A DNA stretch of 64,000 nt from Gordius sp. MW1 (Eukaryota; Nematomorpha; Gordioida; Gordea; Gordiidae). A program made the position numbers and the translations under genes. Where the stretch lies: positions 25,797,575 to 25,861,574 of the forward strand of contig OZ038529.1 of NCBI GenBank assembly GCA_964036665.1. Direction: 5' to 3'. Under the pieces are notes generated by a model that searched no databases, was not told where the DNA came from, and worked only from the letters and a program-made list of their open reading frames with translations. Below are positions 45,065-56,700 of the stretch, piece by piece; position 1 is the stretch's first letter, and each line of letters starts with the position of its first letter.

Positions 45065-48061
45065 GTGGTTAATTTAAATATTGAAGGTATGCAAATAAAT
45101 TTTTTAGTAGATTCTGGAGCCTCTATCTCAGTTATAAGTAGATGTAATTTTTTAAGATTTTTGCCTTTTAAAACTATCAATAAAAGTCATGTTTTAGTAA
45201 AACAGTTAGACGGGTCGAATCTCAAAATTTTGGGGAGTACTAAAGTTCGAGTATGTGCAGGCGAGGAAGTTTTGAAATTAGAGTTATTCGTTATCGATGA
45301 GAAAATAGATAATATTATGGGGTGGAATTGGATTAAATTGAGTGGGGCATTTGTAAAGATTCCACGTATAATAGAAAGATCAATTGTTTAATCAATAATG
45401 CTGATGACCATGCAACACCCTGTTTCAAGGTAGCATCTATGCATAAATCCTTGGTTGTTATTAATGAGGCAATGGATGATCCAACCTCGGTGTCAGAGGC
45501 AAGGGTTTTCGATGATAAGCCTACGACCTCTGGGTGGGTTGATTGTGATGGTCAGTACGTCGGGAGACTGTGGCATTTTAACACTGATGAGATTAAAGCG
45601 GAATTTTTGGAAATTTTTCGAGATGAATTAGGATGTTTAAACGATAACGTGTTTTCAATTAAGGTTCACTCAGATGCTGTTCCTCGTTTTTGTCCTGCCC
45701 GTCGAATACCGTTCATGTGGATTGATAAGGTCAATAAAGTTATTGATAGTTGGTTAAAGGATAATGTTGTTGAACCAATAGAGTATTCGGAGTGGGCTAC
45801 CCCTTTGGTGCCCGTTAAGAAGAATGACGGTAACATAAGGGTTTGCGCCGACTACAGAATAACTATTAATAAACATGTTATAGAGGTTAAATACCCCTTG
45901 CCCAGAATAGAGATGGTCTTAGCTAATTTGAAAGGTTCTAGACTTTTTTCAAAGATAGACCTTAGGAATGCATATCTTCAGTTACGTGTAGATGATAAGA
46001 CGTCTAAAATTTTAACAATAAACACCGATAGAGGTTTGTTTGCTTTTAAACGATTACCGTTTGGTTTAAGTGTGTCAGCGCCAATTTTTCAACGAGCAAT
46101 GTCTTCTATTTCTAATAATTTAGATGGTGTATTTTTCTATTTAGATGACATTTTGGTTACGGGTTCAACGCAAGCTGAGCATGACTCACGACTAATTAAT
46201 GTTTTATCTTTAATAAAAAGTAAAAATTTATGCGTTTCAGCGAATAAATGCACTTTTTGCGCAACTGAAATAACTTATTTGGGTCATATAATAGCCGATG
46301 GCTGGGTAAGACCTAATTTAATTAAAATTGAAGCTATAAAAAATATGCAGAGGCCTAATAATAAAAAGGAGTTATCCTCATTTTTAGGACTTATGAATTA
46401 TTATAGCAGATTTATTGATAATTACACGAAGTTTTCGGGTCCCCTTTACGAGTTAACTAAAGATAATGTTTTGTTTAAATGGGAATATAAAGAAGATCAA
46501 TGTTTTAATTATTTAAAAGATATTTTGTTAAAAGATTCCGTCTTAAGATGTTTTGATCCGGTTAGAGAGCACATCTTAAATGTTGATGCATCCAACACGG
46601 GTATAGGAGGAGCTTTATGTCAGGTCGAGGATGGAATTGAACATCCTGTAATTTACTTTTCGCGTAAACTTATTAAGGCGGAATGCAACTACTCGGTGAT
46701 TGAGAAAGAAGCGCTTGCCATAACGGTTTAAAACGATGTAGGGAATATTTAATTGGCAAGTCCTTTACAGTTTTTACCGATCACAAGCCTTTAATCAATT
46801 TATTTCAAAAAATTAATACTGAATACTTGATGTCCCCGCGTTTGCAAAGGTGGTTAATAATACTAGGTAATTTTTCATTAACATTAAAATATCGTAAAGG
46901 TAAAAATAATTGTCTAGCAGACGTTTTGTCGCGTATGAGTGGTAATAACGAGAAAGCTGACAACGATATAGGGACCACGCAAACTAGTGACCATTACATT
47001 AATGTGTTAAAGATTGTTGAGTTTAACTCCATAGTTAAGTGCTCAGAGACCGACCCCGATTTTATTAAGATAAAAGATATTTTATTGGGTATCGAGGATA
47101 GTCTTTCGGTTCCTTTAGCTTTCAAACATGTACTTAACGAGCTTTATTTGGAGGATAACGTAATTAAACGAAATGAAAAAATTGTCATATCTACCGCGCT
47201 ACGTGAGGATGTTTTAAAGGTACTTCATGAAGGGCATGCAGGTATTACAAAGATGAAAGACATAGCTAGAAGGTATGTCTGGTGGCCAAAAATGACGAAA
47301 GGCATTAAAAGACTGGTTCGACAATGTGAATGGTGCAAGGCAAAGACGGCCATGCCTCGCAAAGACAAAGCGGCGAGATGGACACGTCCTAGTGAACCTT
47401 GGGATCGCATACACATTGATTTTTTCGAACTTGATAAAAAACGCTATATTTTAATTGTAGATGTTCGGGTTGGACTGAGTTTAGAAAGGTTTTTAATATA
47501 TCCACCCTGGTAACAATTAACTTTTTAAAGGATTTAATTAGTTCTTATGGTTTTCCAAGGTGCGTAGTAACCGATAATGGCAGAGCATTTACTAGCGCCG
47601 ATTTTAATAAATTTTGTGAACAGTGGAAAATAAGACATATATTTACACCACCATATCATCCAAGTTCTAATGGACAGGTTGAGAGATATGTAGGTATAGT
47701 TAAAAAATGGATTAGGTTGTCTCAGTCTGGTAAGGACGGTGCCTGGCTCTATAGATTGTATCATAACATGTCTCCCAGGTATCCAGATCGTTTACCAGTA
47801 GGCAAAGAGTTTCTTAAACGTAAATTAAGATATCCGCCTGAATTTTTGTTAGAATCGGATAATGATAACAATACTTTAACGGCTACCCCTCGCTTTAAAA
47901 TAAATCAGCTAGTGTGGTCACGTAACTATGCAGGTGAACCAATGTGGGTTTTGGCACGGGTTATTAATCATATTGGGCATAAGATTTATAAAGTAAGACT
48001 TTTAGAAAGTCAGAAAGAGGAAGTAAGACATTTGGAGCAATTATTGATGCACGATGTCTAA
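45065..48061 (+). pseudogene. Protease and pol of gypsy element 2 (few breaks)
   Basis: Aspartic protease in 45065-45391 (FLVDSGASISVIS, then IMGWNWI). Reverse transcriptase/RNase H frame 45439-46731: ARRIPF, EYSEWATPLVPVKK, LFSKIDLRNAYLQL, LPFGLSVSAPIFQR, and catalytic YLDD, then DASNTGIGGAL. The frame shifts near 46731; RNase H then continues with VFTDHKPL. Integrase 46827-48061 holds HEGHAG, CEWCK, HIDFFEL, then after a shift near 47464 TDNGRAF and GQVERY, completing D-D-E, with a C-terminal chromatin-side region to 48061. Only about two frameshifts in pol, consistent with the young LTRs. Confidence 0.92.
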
Positions 48062-48080
48062 TTAATACTTTTATATTTAG

Positions 48081-48584
48081 ATGCGATTACAGCTATCCTG
48101 GTGCTCGGTTGAGGTGGTGGTAAGAAGAACGGCGGTCATTCGCCCGCCAGGCCCTATCCACTTGACAGTGATAATCGGGGTGGATGGGCTCCCTAGGATA
48201 GTGGCGGTGTTCGAACCACCACCGACGAGTATGCCGGGCGTACCTGGTTCGAATAGGGGTCCGCAACATGGGGGACCTATGGGCAGACCCCGTAGAAGGT
48301 GTAATGGGTGCCGTCGTTGGCACGTATTGCCTTTGTGTACAGGTAGAAGCACAGGCGCGGCACAATTAAGTGACGGGCCTCAGGCTACTCCTGAGGTAAT
48401 ACCAAGGGCGAGTGAGGCCGTGCCAACGAGTAGTGTGGGATCATCGCTGAGTGCAGAGGAGGCACTACGACAACTGTCCCTGGGCCAGCATAGAGAGGTG
48501 CCAGAGGAGGTAAAAAGGGAAGGTGTGGTAGTTGGGGTTACTTTTTTTTATGCTTATTCAAATGAGTATTATTATAGCGGTTAG
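48081..48584 (+). CDS. Unrecognised 167-residue ORF between pol and the 3' LTR
   Basis: Starts 20 bp after the pol stop and runs about 60 bp into the 3' LTR. Sequence is proline/arginine-rich (RPPGPIHLT, FEPPPTSMPGVPG, GRPRRRCNGCRRWHVLPLC), with a possible C-x2-C...C finger, and an acidic/Gln-rich end. Base composition is much richer in G and C than the rest of the element, which argues for coding constraint or a captured fragment. No domain recognised; antisense frames also stay open, so coding status is uncertain. Confidence 0.35.
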   Translation: MRLQLSWCSVEVVVRRTAVIRPPGPIHLTVIIGVDGLPRIVAVFEPPPTSMPGVPGSNRGPQHGGPMGRPRRRCNGCRRWHVLPLCTGRSTGAAQLSDGPQATPEVIPRASEAVPTSSVGSSLSAEEALRQLSLGQHREVPEEVKREGVVVGVTFFYAYSNEYYYSG

Positions 48585-49066
48585 AGATAAATTAATAAGG
48601 GTATAGTGTATTTCGTTATGTAAATAGACGTGCACTAAGTAGATGCAGACGTCGAACGGTACGCTAATGTATTTCGTTATGTAAATAGACGTGCACTAAG
48701 TAGATGCAGACGTCGAACGGTCGGCATCCCTCATTCAAATTGAGAGGAGCCCCGACTGTGTTATAAGGCTGAATTTTACATTGCATGTTAATCATATATA
48801 TTTCTCTTCTCTCGGTGCAGTAACGTGATTAGCGATCCAACTACAAAAGTCATACGATCCCCTACCTCCCCTATACGTAGACGATTAAACTCAAGGATTA
48901 AACTCACGGCCATCGCCCAATTTATATTTAATTATTACTTGTGCCTTATTTATTTCTCGGAATTATATCTGACAGTCGTCCTATTTTATTTAAACCATTG
49001 TTGTTGTCAATAAAAGGAAGTCCCATCATTTGATTATCACAATTGGTAGTTCCCCTGGTTATTACA
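48524..49066 (+). repeat. 3' LTR of gypsy element 2
   Basis: Nearly identical to 43676-44217, including the internal two-copy 61-bp unit (48610-48721). The right flank is the Helitron 3' untranslated region. Confidence 0.95.
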
Positions 49067-52000
49067 GAAAGGTACCTGGTGCTCCCGGGTGTGAAGCGAA
49101 GGAGCGTTTCCTTGGTTTAAGTGGAAATATGGCATAAAATGCCATCGCAGGATCATTGCAAGGCCATAGGATATACAACATTTTTGGTTTTACCCTCCGG
49201 CGCAAAAATAAATAGGTTACTAGGTGTGCCTACACGGGAGCAAGCTACATTTTCTAGATTTAAGCCAACAACTGTTAATGATTGACCCTGGGCTTTATTA
49301 ATTGTCATTGCGAATGCTAGGCGTACAGGAAACTGTACGCGCTTGAATTCAAAGGGTACATAGGTAAGGATCATGGGGATGCGTGGGATCATCACGTCCT
49401 CGCCTTTATACGTGCCGCTGATTATAGTAGCCGCAATGACGTTTGGACGCAGTTGTTTTACGGCAAGTCTGGTGCCATTACACAACCTCGGGGGATGTAA
49501 ATTACGCAGGAGTATTATAGGGCAACCAGGTTTCAAGGTTAATTTATGTGGTGGGAGACCAGAAGGTGTTAAAGAATTCAAAAATTCAACAGGATAATTT
49601 ACAATTTGATCGGTTTCTATAACCTTATCAATAGAGCTGTAAGTAAAAGGATCACCTGGAATGTGCACTTGAATACGATCATTCATACGGGTGACGGCTG
49701 CATTTGTTGGCGCTAATATTGCACGTTCACAGAGCCATGTGTGATTGGTGTAGAGCGTTGCAATGTCGGGGAACACCATAGTTTCAACTGCCTCAGGCGA
49801 TGGTAGTAGGTGACAAAAGGTTGTTGGAAAGATGCTTTCACTTGGATACGGGGTAAATGGAAAGGTACCGTTCCCCAAATCTAGGAGTTGTTGTGCAAAT
49901 AGAGACGTATCCGGGAGTAAATGGACGCGCATGTTCGTAGTAAGAGTGAGGATAGTAAACTTCCACCAAAGATGTGAAGCCTTCAGGCAGGCATCTAGCT
50001 CATCAGCCGCTGTTGCTCTTGGGATAACAGGAAATGTCTGTCGAAAATCTCCGGCTAGCAACAATAAGGCACCCCCCATAGGGAAGTCAAATTCCGCAAG
50101 TCTCTGAGAGCACGATCTAGTGCCTCGAGCGCTTTTTTATGCGCCATCGTACATTCATCCCAAATTATGATTGAACATGTCTTTAGGACTGTCCCAATTC
50201 CAGAGTTCCGACTGATATTACAGATAGGTTTCTCAATCTGATGCAGATTTAGGGGGAGCTGGAAAGTAGAATGCGCCGTGCGGCCTCCATCGAGTAACGT
50301 CGCCGCTATACCCAATGATGCGACTGCTAGGGCTAGCTCGTTATTGGCGCGAAATTTTGCCAATAAAAGATTAAGTAGAAAAGTTTTACCGGTGCCGCCG
50401 GGAGCATCAAGGAAAAGCAGACCGCCATTACCGGTTGCGGCGTACTGGAGTACGGTGTCATACGCAGTTTTCTGGTCGACGGTCAAAATTAGTTCGCGTT
50501 ACTGTATTATTCTGCGCTGATGGGTAACATCGTATTGCAGTTCGAGCCATACGTCTTTCGGTTGTACATCGTGGCTGGTGCGGAGGGGTGCAGGTAAACC
50601 AAATTGGCATAGCATTTTATTGCTTATGGACATACATTGGTCCTCCAATAATATAAGAGCACGGTTAAAGATGTCATCGGAATAGGAAATATCTAATGCC
50701 GGATTTGCTCTCCGAATGCGCAAAAGAACGTCCTCGCTGAGGCTTTCCTTGTGCCTGTGCCACAGGTCTGTTGGATTTGATGGGGCGCAGGTGGTCACAA
50801 TGAGCGCAAATAAATTACGGAGTTGGTAGGGGAGACATATGAGCGACGCTTCCTCTAAGGTCGTATCCCAATGCTGGTCATTTTCCAGCAGCTGAAGTTC
50901 AAGACAGGCTTGTCTATATGTGGCGCACACGGTGCCGGAGATCGTTTTCAGAGCCTGAAATGATGTCGGGCTCGGACATTGTGAAGCAGCATGCGCAAAT
51001 AAAAACATTCGGACTGATTGGGATGGATTGTATACATACGTCCCAAAGCATCAGCCACATGGATGTCCGGATAACCTGCAACCACAGGTCCCTGTTTTCT
51101 TCGTTCAAACACCTTCCGTGCTGCGTTCCAAGTGTAATACTTCGGAATGTCATGGTATAGCAGGGTTTGGGCAAAAGAGTCCGTTTGACACAGCTGGAAA
51201 AAGGCTGTCAATGTGGTATTGGGGGGGGGGGGTGTGCCACTTTGTGAACGGCGGTCGCCTCAGTGAAGTAGACGCGCTGGCCATTATCTAAATGAACTGC
51301 AAGATGTAAAACGGGTGGGTAACGTTCGTGAATTGGGAACGCGAGGATTCGCCAAACAGCCTCATTGCTGCTGATATACCGACCCGTTTGAAATTGGGTA
51401 ATTTCATCCGGGTTAGAACGCGCTAGGTCAAAAACTGCCATATCGCTGCCTTTGTTGACATATTTGCATATGTACTTGATGGACTTTACGGAGTTGCAGT
51501 ACTCTACGTTTATGTGAGCCGTGAACATTTTTGCGAGTAGGGGAGAGTAAGGGACTATCCAGCTGTTGTCAATTTCGACTGGGGAATTTTTTACCTGTAT
51601 TGTGCAGGTGTGACCTCCCTCGCCGGGTGCACGGCGTCTATATAGTGGGTAGCCGTCGACGCCAGTTTTCGTTTCTTGAGTCAGGCGTTTAGGATAACGT
51701 TTAGAGCATTTACCTTCTTTCATGCACGGGGACGCGTTATTTATACCGCCGCAACGTCCGTGAATCATATGGCGAGTAACAGTGGTAAACAAAACGGGAT
51801 CGGTTTGCGGATCGGGTAGTTCTGCACAAATAATGCTATCTATTTGCGACGGATGAATGGTGTCTCGGAGCCAAATTAGAATATGAGCATGGGGTAGCTC
51901 TCTTTTCTGCCATTCGATCGAGTACATCCAACAGGTAGTTTGCCCGAATATATGAGATTTAGCTATAAGATCAATAAGGCAACGAAGTTTTAGGCGGAAA

Positions 52001-52429
52001 ACACGGGCGGTCAGATCGTGACGATGCGCTGGTTTCTGTCCTGCCAAAAGTAAATCCGTAATTTCGGGCCAGGCAGGATTGCAGGTGAAAGTTATAAACA
52101 GAGTAGGGCAGCCGAATTTACGTACATATGACATCGCATCCTGCGTATATTCATGCATGTGACGGGGACTTCCCGTATACGTAGCCGGAAGGATGACCAT
52201 TCGACCAATATCGGACGTTACCATCCTTCGCAATGGCATCGCGCAAGTTAATATATTGGTCGGCCCGAAGTAATCCCTGATTTAGGCGGATGTAAAGGAG
52301 GCGTTCGCTCTCGATTTTGGCATACATGTCGACGACATATTGATGAAATAGTTGTCGGCACCGCAAGATGTGGTTAGGTTGGTTAGCGAGTATTATTAGC
52401 CGATACGCGTAAAAATTCATCGCCGATAC

Positions 52430-52481
52430 CTAGTAGACAAATACACGGAGCATATAGGGGCACAAAGAATGATAAGCTTAC
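52430..52481 (-). other. 52-nt spliceosomal-type intron in the Helitron gene
   Basis: On the minus strand GTAAGC...CTACTAG. Removing exactly these 52 nt joins ...APTQKK to VSAMNFYAYR in frame, the expected run of conserved residues for this protein family. Without removal the frame is broken. Intron length and ends fit the host's own short introns (112 and 117 bp in the cysteine-rich gene). Confidence 0.85.
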
Positions 52482-53347
52482 CTTTTTTTGTGTAGGAGCT
52501 CGCGTAGCGGAATCTAGACGCATTAGATTTAGGTGGTAGCCATCCTCTCCTTGGCAAAACAATATAGGGTATTGCAGGGCATCGTATGATCTGTGCGTGG
52601 CATCGATATTTTTGAGTGTTTCATCTCTTCGGCTTATAATAATATCGCGACGCTCGAATTCGCTTCCAACCATGACGATCGCTACTTAGTCTATCGTAGG
52701 CGCGTTAAAGCGTCTTTCATGTTCACCAGGTGGCGTTCTATCAGCCTTGATAACAACCTTATAATCGTCAGTGGGCATTCGCTCTAAAGCGAGTTTGAAC
52801 AGGGTAACCAGATGATTCTTAGTGTGGAATAAGTGCTGCAACGCGGTGACTATATCACGGCTGATAACGGGATGCATCCCGCACCGTTGATCAGTTTCAG
52901 CGTCGCGCATGGAATATATTTGGAGAAAGCCGTGGGCAGCATCAGGTACCGGGAGAAGGGACCCGATTAGGTGGTAAATTTGCCCTTGTACTCTAAACGT
53001 GGGCATGAAACCACCATCATTAATAATGCGCGTTGCTCCAAACGATGTCATTTGAAAGCAAGCGTTGTATTGGCGAATGTATTTGAGAAAGTGTTTGGAG
53101 ATAGGAGTAGCCCCAGAAACGTAACTTAAAAGCGGTTCCGGTGGCTCTTCCAGAGGTGGTAAATTGACCTTCCCATTCAAACAACACATTCCACCCTGTT
53201 CTGTTCGGAAACGTAGAGCCTGACAATGTACACACAGTGTTTCCATTCTGCCAATTGTGACGGAGGGATGGAGGCTGTAATCATAAGCCGAATCATACGC
53301 AAAAGCGGCTAAGGTTAAATTGGCTCCCGACCTATTTTGTGTAAGCC

Positions 53348-53724
53348 TGGCTCGGTTCCGAAGGTCGGCAAGGCGGGCGTTGCGTTTTCCGTCAGTTTCA
53401 GCTGCTTTAGACGTGGAGGCTCGGTTCCGAAGGGCGGTAAAGCGGGCGTTGCGTTTTTCGCCAGTTTCAGCTGCTCTCGACGTGGAGGCTCGGTTCCGAA
53501 GGTCGGCAAGCCGGACGTTGCGCCTTTCGTCAGTTTCAGCTGCTTTCGACGTGGAGGCTCGGTTCCGAAAGGCGGATAGCCGGGCGTTGCGCTTTTCGCC
53601 AGCTTCAGCTGCTTTCGACGTGGAGGCTCGGTTCCGAAGGTCGGCAAGCCGGGCGTTGCGCTTTTCGCCAGTTTTAGCTGCTCTCGACGTGGAGGCTCGG
53701 TTCCGAAGGTCTGCAAGCCGGGCG
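53348..53724. repeat. 69-bp tandem repeat, the coding N-terminal repeat of the Helitron
   Basis: GGCTCGGTTCCGAAGG recurs at 53349, 53418, 53487, 53556, 53625 and 53694 (69-bp steps, divisible by three). On the minus strand it encodes the 23-residue repeat in the same frame as the Rep protein. The last unit is cut after GGGCG by TTAGGG repeats. Confidence 0.95.
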
Positions 53725-56700
53725 TTAGGGTTAGGGTTAGGGTTAGGGTTAGGGTTAGGGTTAGGGTTAGGGTTAGGGTTAGGGTTAGGGTTAGGGTTAG
53801 GGTTAGGGTTAGGGTTAGGGTTAGGGTTAGGGTTAGGGTTAGGGTTAGGGTTAGGGTTAGGGTTAGGGTTAGGGTTAGGGTTAGGGTTAGGGTTAGGGTT
53901 AGGGTTAGGGTTAGGGTTAGGGTTAGGGTTAGGGTTAGGGTTAGGGTTAGGGTTAGGGTTAGGGTTAGGGTTAGGGTTAGGGTTAGGGTTAGGGTTAGGG
54001 TTAGGGTTAGGGTTAGGGTTAGGGTTAGGGTTAGGGTTAGGGTTAGGGTTAGGGTTAGGGTTAGGGTTAGGGTTAGGGTTAGGGTTAGGGTTAGGGTTAG
54101 GGTTAGGGTTAGGGTTAGGGTTAGGGTTAGGGTTAGGGTTAGGGTTAGGGTTAGGGTTAGGGTTAGGGTTAGGGTTAGGGTTAGGGTTAGGGTTAGGGTT
54201 AGGGTTAGGGTTAGGGTTAGGGTTAGGGTTAGGGTTAGGGTTAGGGTTAGGGTTAGGGTTAGGGTTAGGGTTAGGGTTAGGGTTAGGGTTAGGGTTAGGG
54301 TTAGGGTTAGGGTTAGGGTTAGGGTTAGGGTTAGGGTTAGGGTTAGGGTTAGGGTTAGGGTTAGGGTTAGGGTTAGGGTTAGGGTTAGGGTTAGGGTTAG
54401 GGTTAGGGTTAGGGTTAGGGTTAGGGTTAGGGTTAGGGTTAGGGTTAGGGTTAGGGTTAGGGTTAGGGTTAGGGTTAGGGTTAGGGTTAGGGTTAGGGTT
54501 AGGGTTAGGGTTAGGGTTAGGGTTAGGGTTAGGGTTAGGGTTAGGGTTAGGGTTAGGGTTAGGGTTAGGGTTAGGGTTAGGGTTAGGGTTAGGGTTAGGG
54601 TTAGGGTTAGGGTTAGGGTTAGGGTTAGGGTTAGGGTTAGGGTTAGGGTTAGGGTTAGGGTTAGGGTTAGGGTTAGGGTTAGGGTTAGGGTTAGGGTTAG
54701 GGTTAGGGTTAGGGTTAGGGTTAGGGTTAGGGTTAGGGTTAGGGTTAGGGTTAGGGTTAGGGTTAGGGTTAGGGTTAGGGTTAGGGTTAGGGTTAGGGTT
54801 AGGGTTAGGGTTAGGGTTAGGGTTAGGGTTAGGGTTAGGGTTAGGGTTAGGGTTAGGGTTAGGGTTAGGGTTAGGGTTAGGGTTAGGGTTAGGGTTAGGG
54901 TTAGGGTTAGGGTTAGGGTTAGGGTTAGGGTTAGGGTTAGGGTTAGGGTTAGGGTTAGGGTTAGGGTTAGGGTTAGGGTTAGGGTTAGGGTTAGGGTTAG
55001 GGTTAGGGTTAGGGTTAGGGTTAGGGTTAGGGTTAGGGTTAGGGTTAGGGTTAGGGTTAGGGTTAGGGTTAGGGTTAGGGTTAGGGTTAGGGTTAGGGTT
55101 AGGGTTAGGGTTAGGGTTAGGGTTAGGGTTAGGGTTAGGGTTAGGGTTAGGGTTAGGGTTAGGGTTAGGGTTAGGGTTAGGGTTAGGGTTAGGGTTAGGG
55201 TTAGGGTTAGGGTTAGGGTTAGGGTTAGGGTTAGGGTTAGGGTTAGGGTTAGGGTTAGGGTTAGGGTTAGGGTTAGGGTTAGGGTTAGGGTTAGGGTTAG
55301 GGTTAGGGTTAGGGTTAGGGTTAGGGTTAGGGTTAGGGTTAGGGTTAGGGTTAGGGTTAGGGTTAGGGTTAGGGTTAGGGTTAGGGTTAGGGTTAGGGTT
55401 AGGGTTAGGGTTAGGGTTAGGGTTAGGGTTAGGGTTAGGGTTAGGGTTAGGGTTAGGGTTAGGGTTAGGGTTAGGGTTAGGGTTAGGGTTAGGGTTAGGG
55501 TTAGGGTTAGGGTTAGGGTTAGGGTTAGGGTTAGGGTTAGGGTTAGGGTTAGGGTTAGGGTTAGGGTTAGGGTTAGGGTTAGGGTTAGGGTTAGGGTTAG
55601 GGTTAGGGTTAGGGTTAGGGTTAGGGTTAGGGTTAGGGTTAGGGTTAGGGTTAGGGTTAGGGTTAGGGTTAGGGTTAGGGTTAGGGTTAGGGTTAGGGTT
55701 AGGGTTAGGGTTAGGGTTAGGGTTAGGGTTAGGGTTAGGGTTAGGGTTAGGGTTAGGGTTAGGGTTAGGGTTAGGGTTAGGGTTAGGGTTAGGGTTAGGG
55801 TTAGGGTTAGGGTTAGGGTTAGGGTTAGGGTTAGGGTTAGGGTTAGGGTTAGGGTTAGGGTTAGGGTTAGGGTTAGGGTTAGGGTTAGGGTTAGGGTTAG
55901 GGTTAGGGTTAGGGTTAGGGTTAGGGTTAGGGTTAGGGTTAGGGTTAGGGTTAGGGTTAGGGTTAGGGTTAGGGTTAGGGTTAGGGTTAGGGTTAGGGTT
56001 AGGGTTAGGGTTAGGGTTAGGGTTAGGGTTAGGGTTAGGGTTAGGGTTAGGGTTAGGGTTAGGGTTAGGGTTAGGGTTAGGGTTAGGGTTAGGGTTAGGG
56101 TTAGGGTTAGGGTTAGGGTTAGGGTTAGGGTTAGGGTTAGGGTTAGGGTTAGGGTTAGGGTTAGGGTTAGGGTTAGGGTTAGGGTTAGGGTTAGGGTTAG
56201 GGTTAGGGTTAGGGTTAGGGTTAGGGTTAGGGTTAGGGTTAGGGTTAGGGTTAGGGTTAGGGTTAGGGTTAGGGTTAGGGTTAGGGTTAGGGTTAGGGTT
56301 AGGGTTAGGGTTAGGGTTAGGGTTAGGGTTAGGGTTAGGGTTAGGGTTAGGGTTAGGGTTAGGGTTAGGGTTAGGGTTAGGGTTAGGGTTAGGGTTAGGG
56401 TTAGGGTTAGGGTTAGGGTTAGGGTTAGGGTTAGGGTTAGGGTTAGGGTTAGGGTTAGGGTTAGGGTTAGGGTTAGGGTTAGGGTTAGGGTTAGGGTTAG
56501 GGTTAGGGTTAGGGTTAGGGTTAGGGTTAGGGTTAGGGTTAGGGTTAGGGTTAGGGTTAGGGTTAGGGTTAGGGTTAGGGTTAGGGTTAGGGTTAGGGTT
56601 AGGGTTAGGGTTAGGGTTAGGGTTAGGGTTAGGGTTAGGGTTAGGGTTAGGGTTAGGGTTAGGGTTAGGGTTAGGGTTAGGGTTAGGGTTAGGGTTAGGG

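Larger units (their letters stand above)
43676..49066 (+). mobile_element. Ty3/gypsy LTR retrotransposon 2 (5.4 kb), recent
   Basis: LTRs of about 542 bp start TGTGG and end TTACA. They differ at only about four or five positions, so insertion or conversion was recent. A polypurine tract AAAAAGGGAAGG (48512-48523) precedes the 3' LTR; TGGTAGCACGAGGAACC just after the 5' LTR is the likely primer site. Flanks (ATAAGAC left, GAAAGGT right) show no target duplication. Both flanks are Helitron sequence. Gag is largely missing. Confidence 0.93.
42756..53724 (-). mobile_element. Coding Helitron, 5'-truncated by the telomere and split by a gypsy element
   Basis: The minus-strand 3' end is canonical: hairpin GCCAA...TTGGC (42786-42769), 9-nt spacer, CTAG (42759-42756), then T. 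The coding part lies at 49153-53724. Between them are a 156-bp tandem repeat in the 3' untranslated region and the inserted gypsy element 2 (43676-49066). The 5' terminus is missing because the reading frame runs straight into TTAGGG repeats at 53725. Removing the gypsy element leaves about 5.6 kb of Helitron. Confidence 0.88.
49153..53724 (-). pseudogene. Helitron Rep/PIF1-like helicase protein (RepHel), broken
   Basis: Read leftward: five full and one partial 23-residue repeats (KAAETGEKRNARLADLRNRA), a linker ending SVTIGRM, a cysteine motif (LCVHCQALRF...CC), and the Rep domain with LFITFTCNPAWPEI, the HUH motif ELPHAHILIWL and the two-tyrosine motif KYICKYVNKG. Then the SF1 helicase: Walker A DAPGGTGKTF, Walker B IIWDECTM, LAGDFRQTFPVIPR and C-terminal TINKAQGQSL. 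Rep nicks and joins single strands; the helicase unwinds for rolling-circle-like transposition. Breaks: in-frame stops at 52686 and 50499; frameshifts near 52215, 51225 (C11 run), 50985 and 50090. One genuine intron (52430-52481). The 5' end is lost at the telomere. Confidence 0.93.

Noticed and set aside
48077-48365. Minus-strand ORFs of about 90 codons
   Set aside because: They overlap the plus-strand ORF in a GC-rich stretch where stops are rare; no domain supports them.
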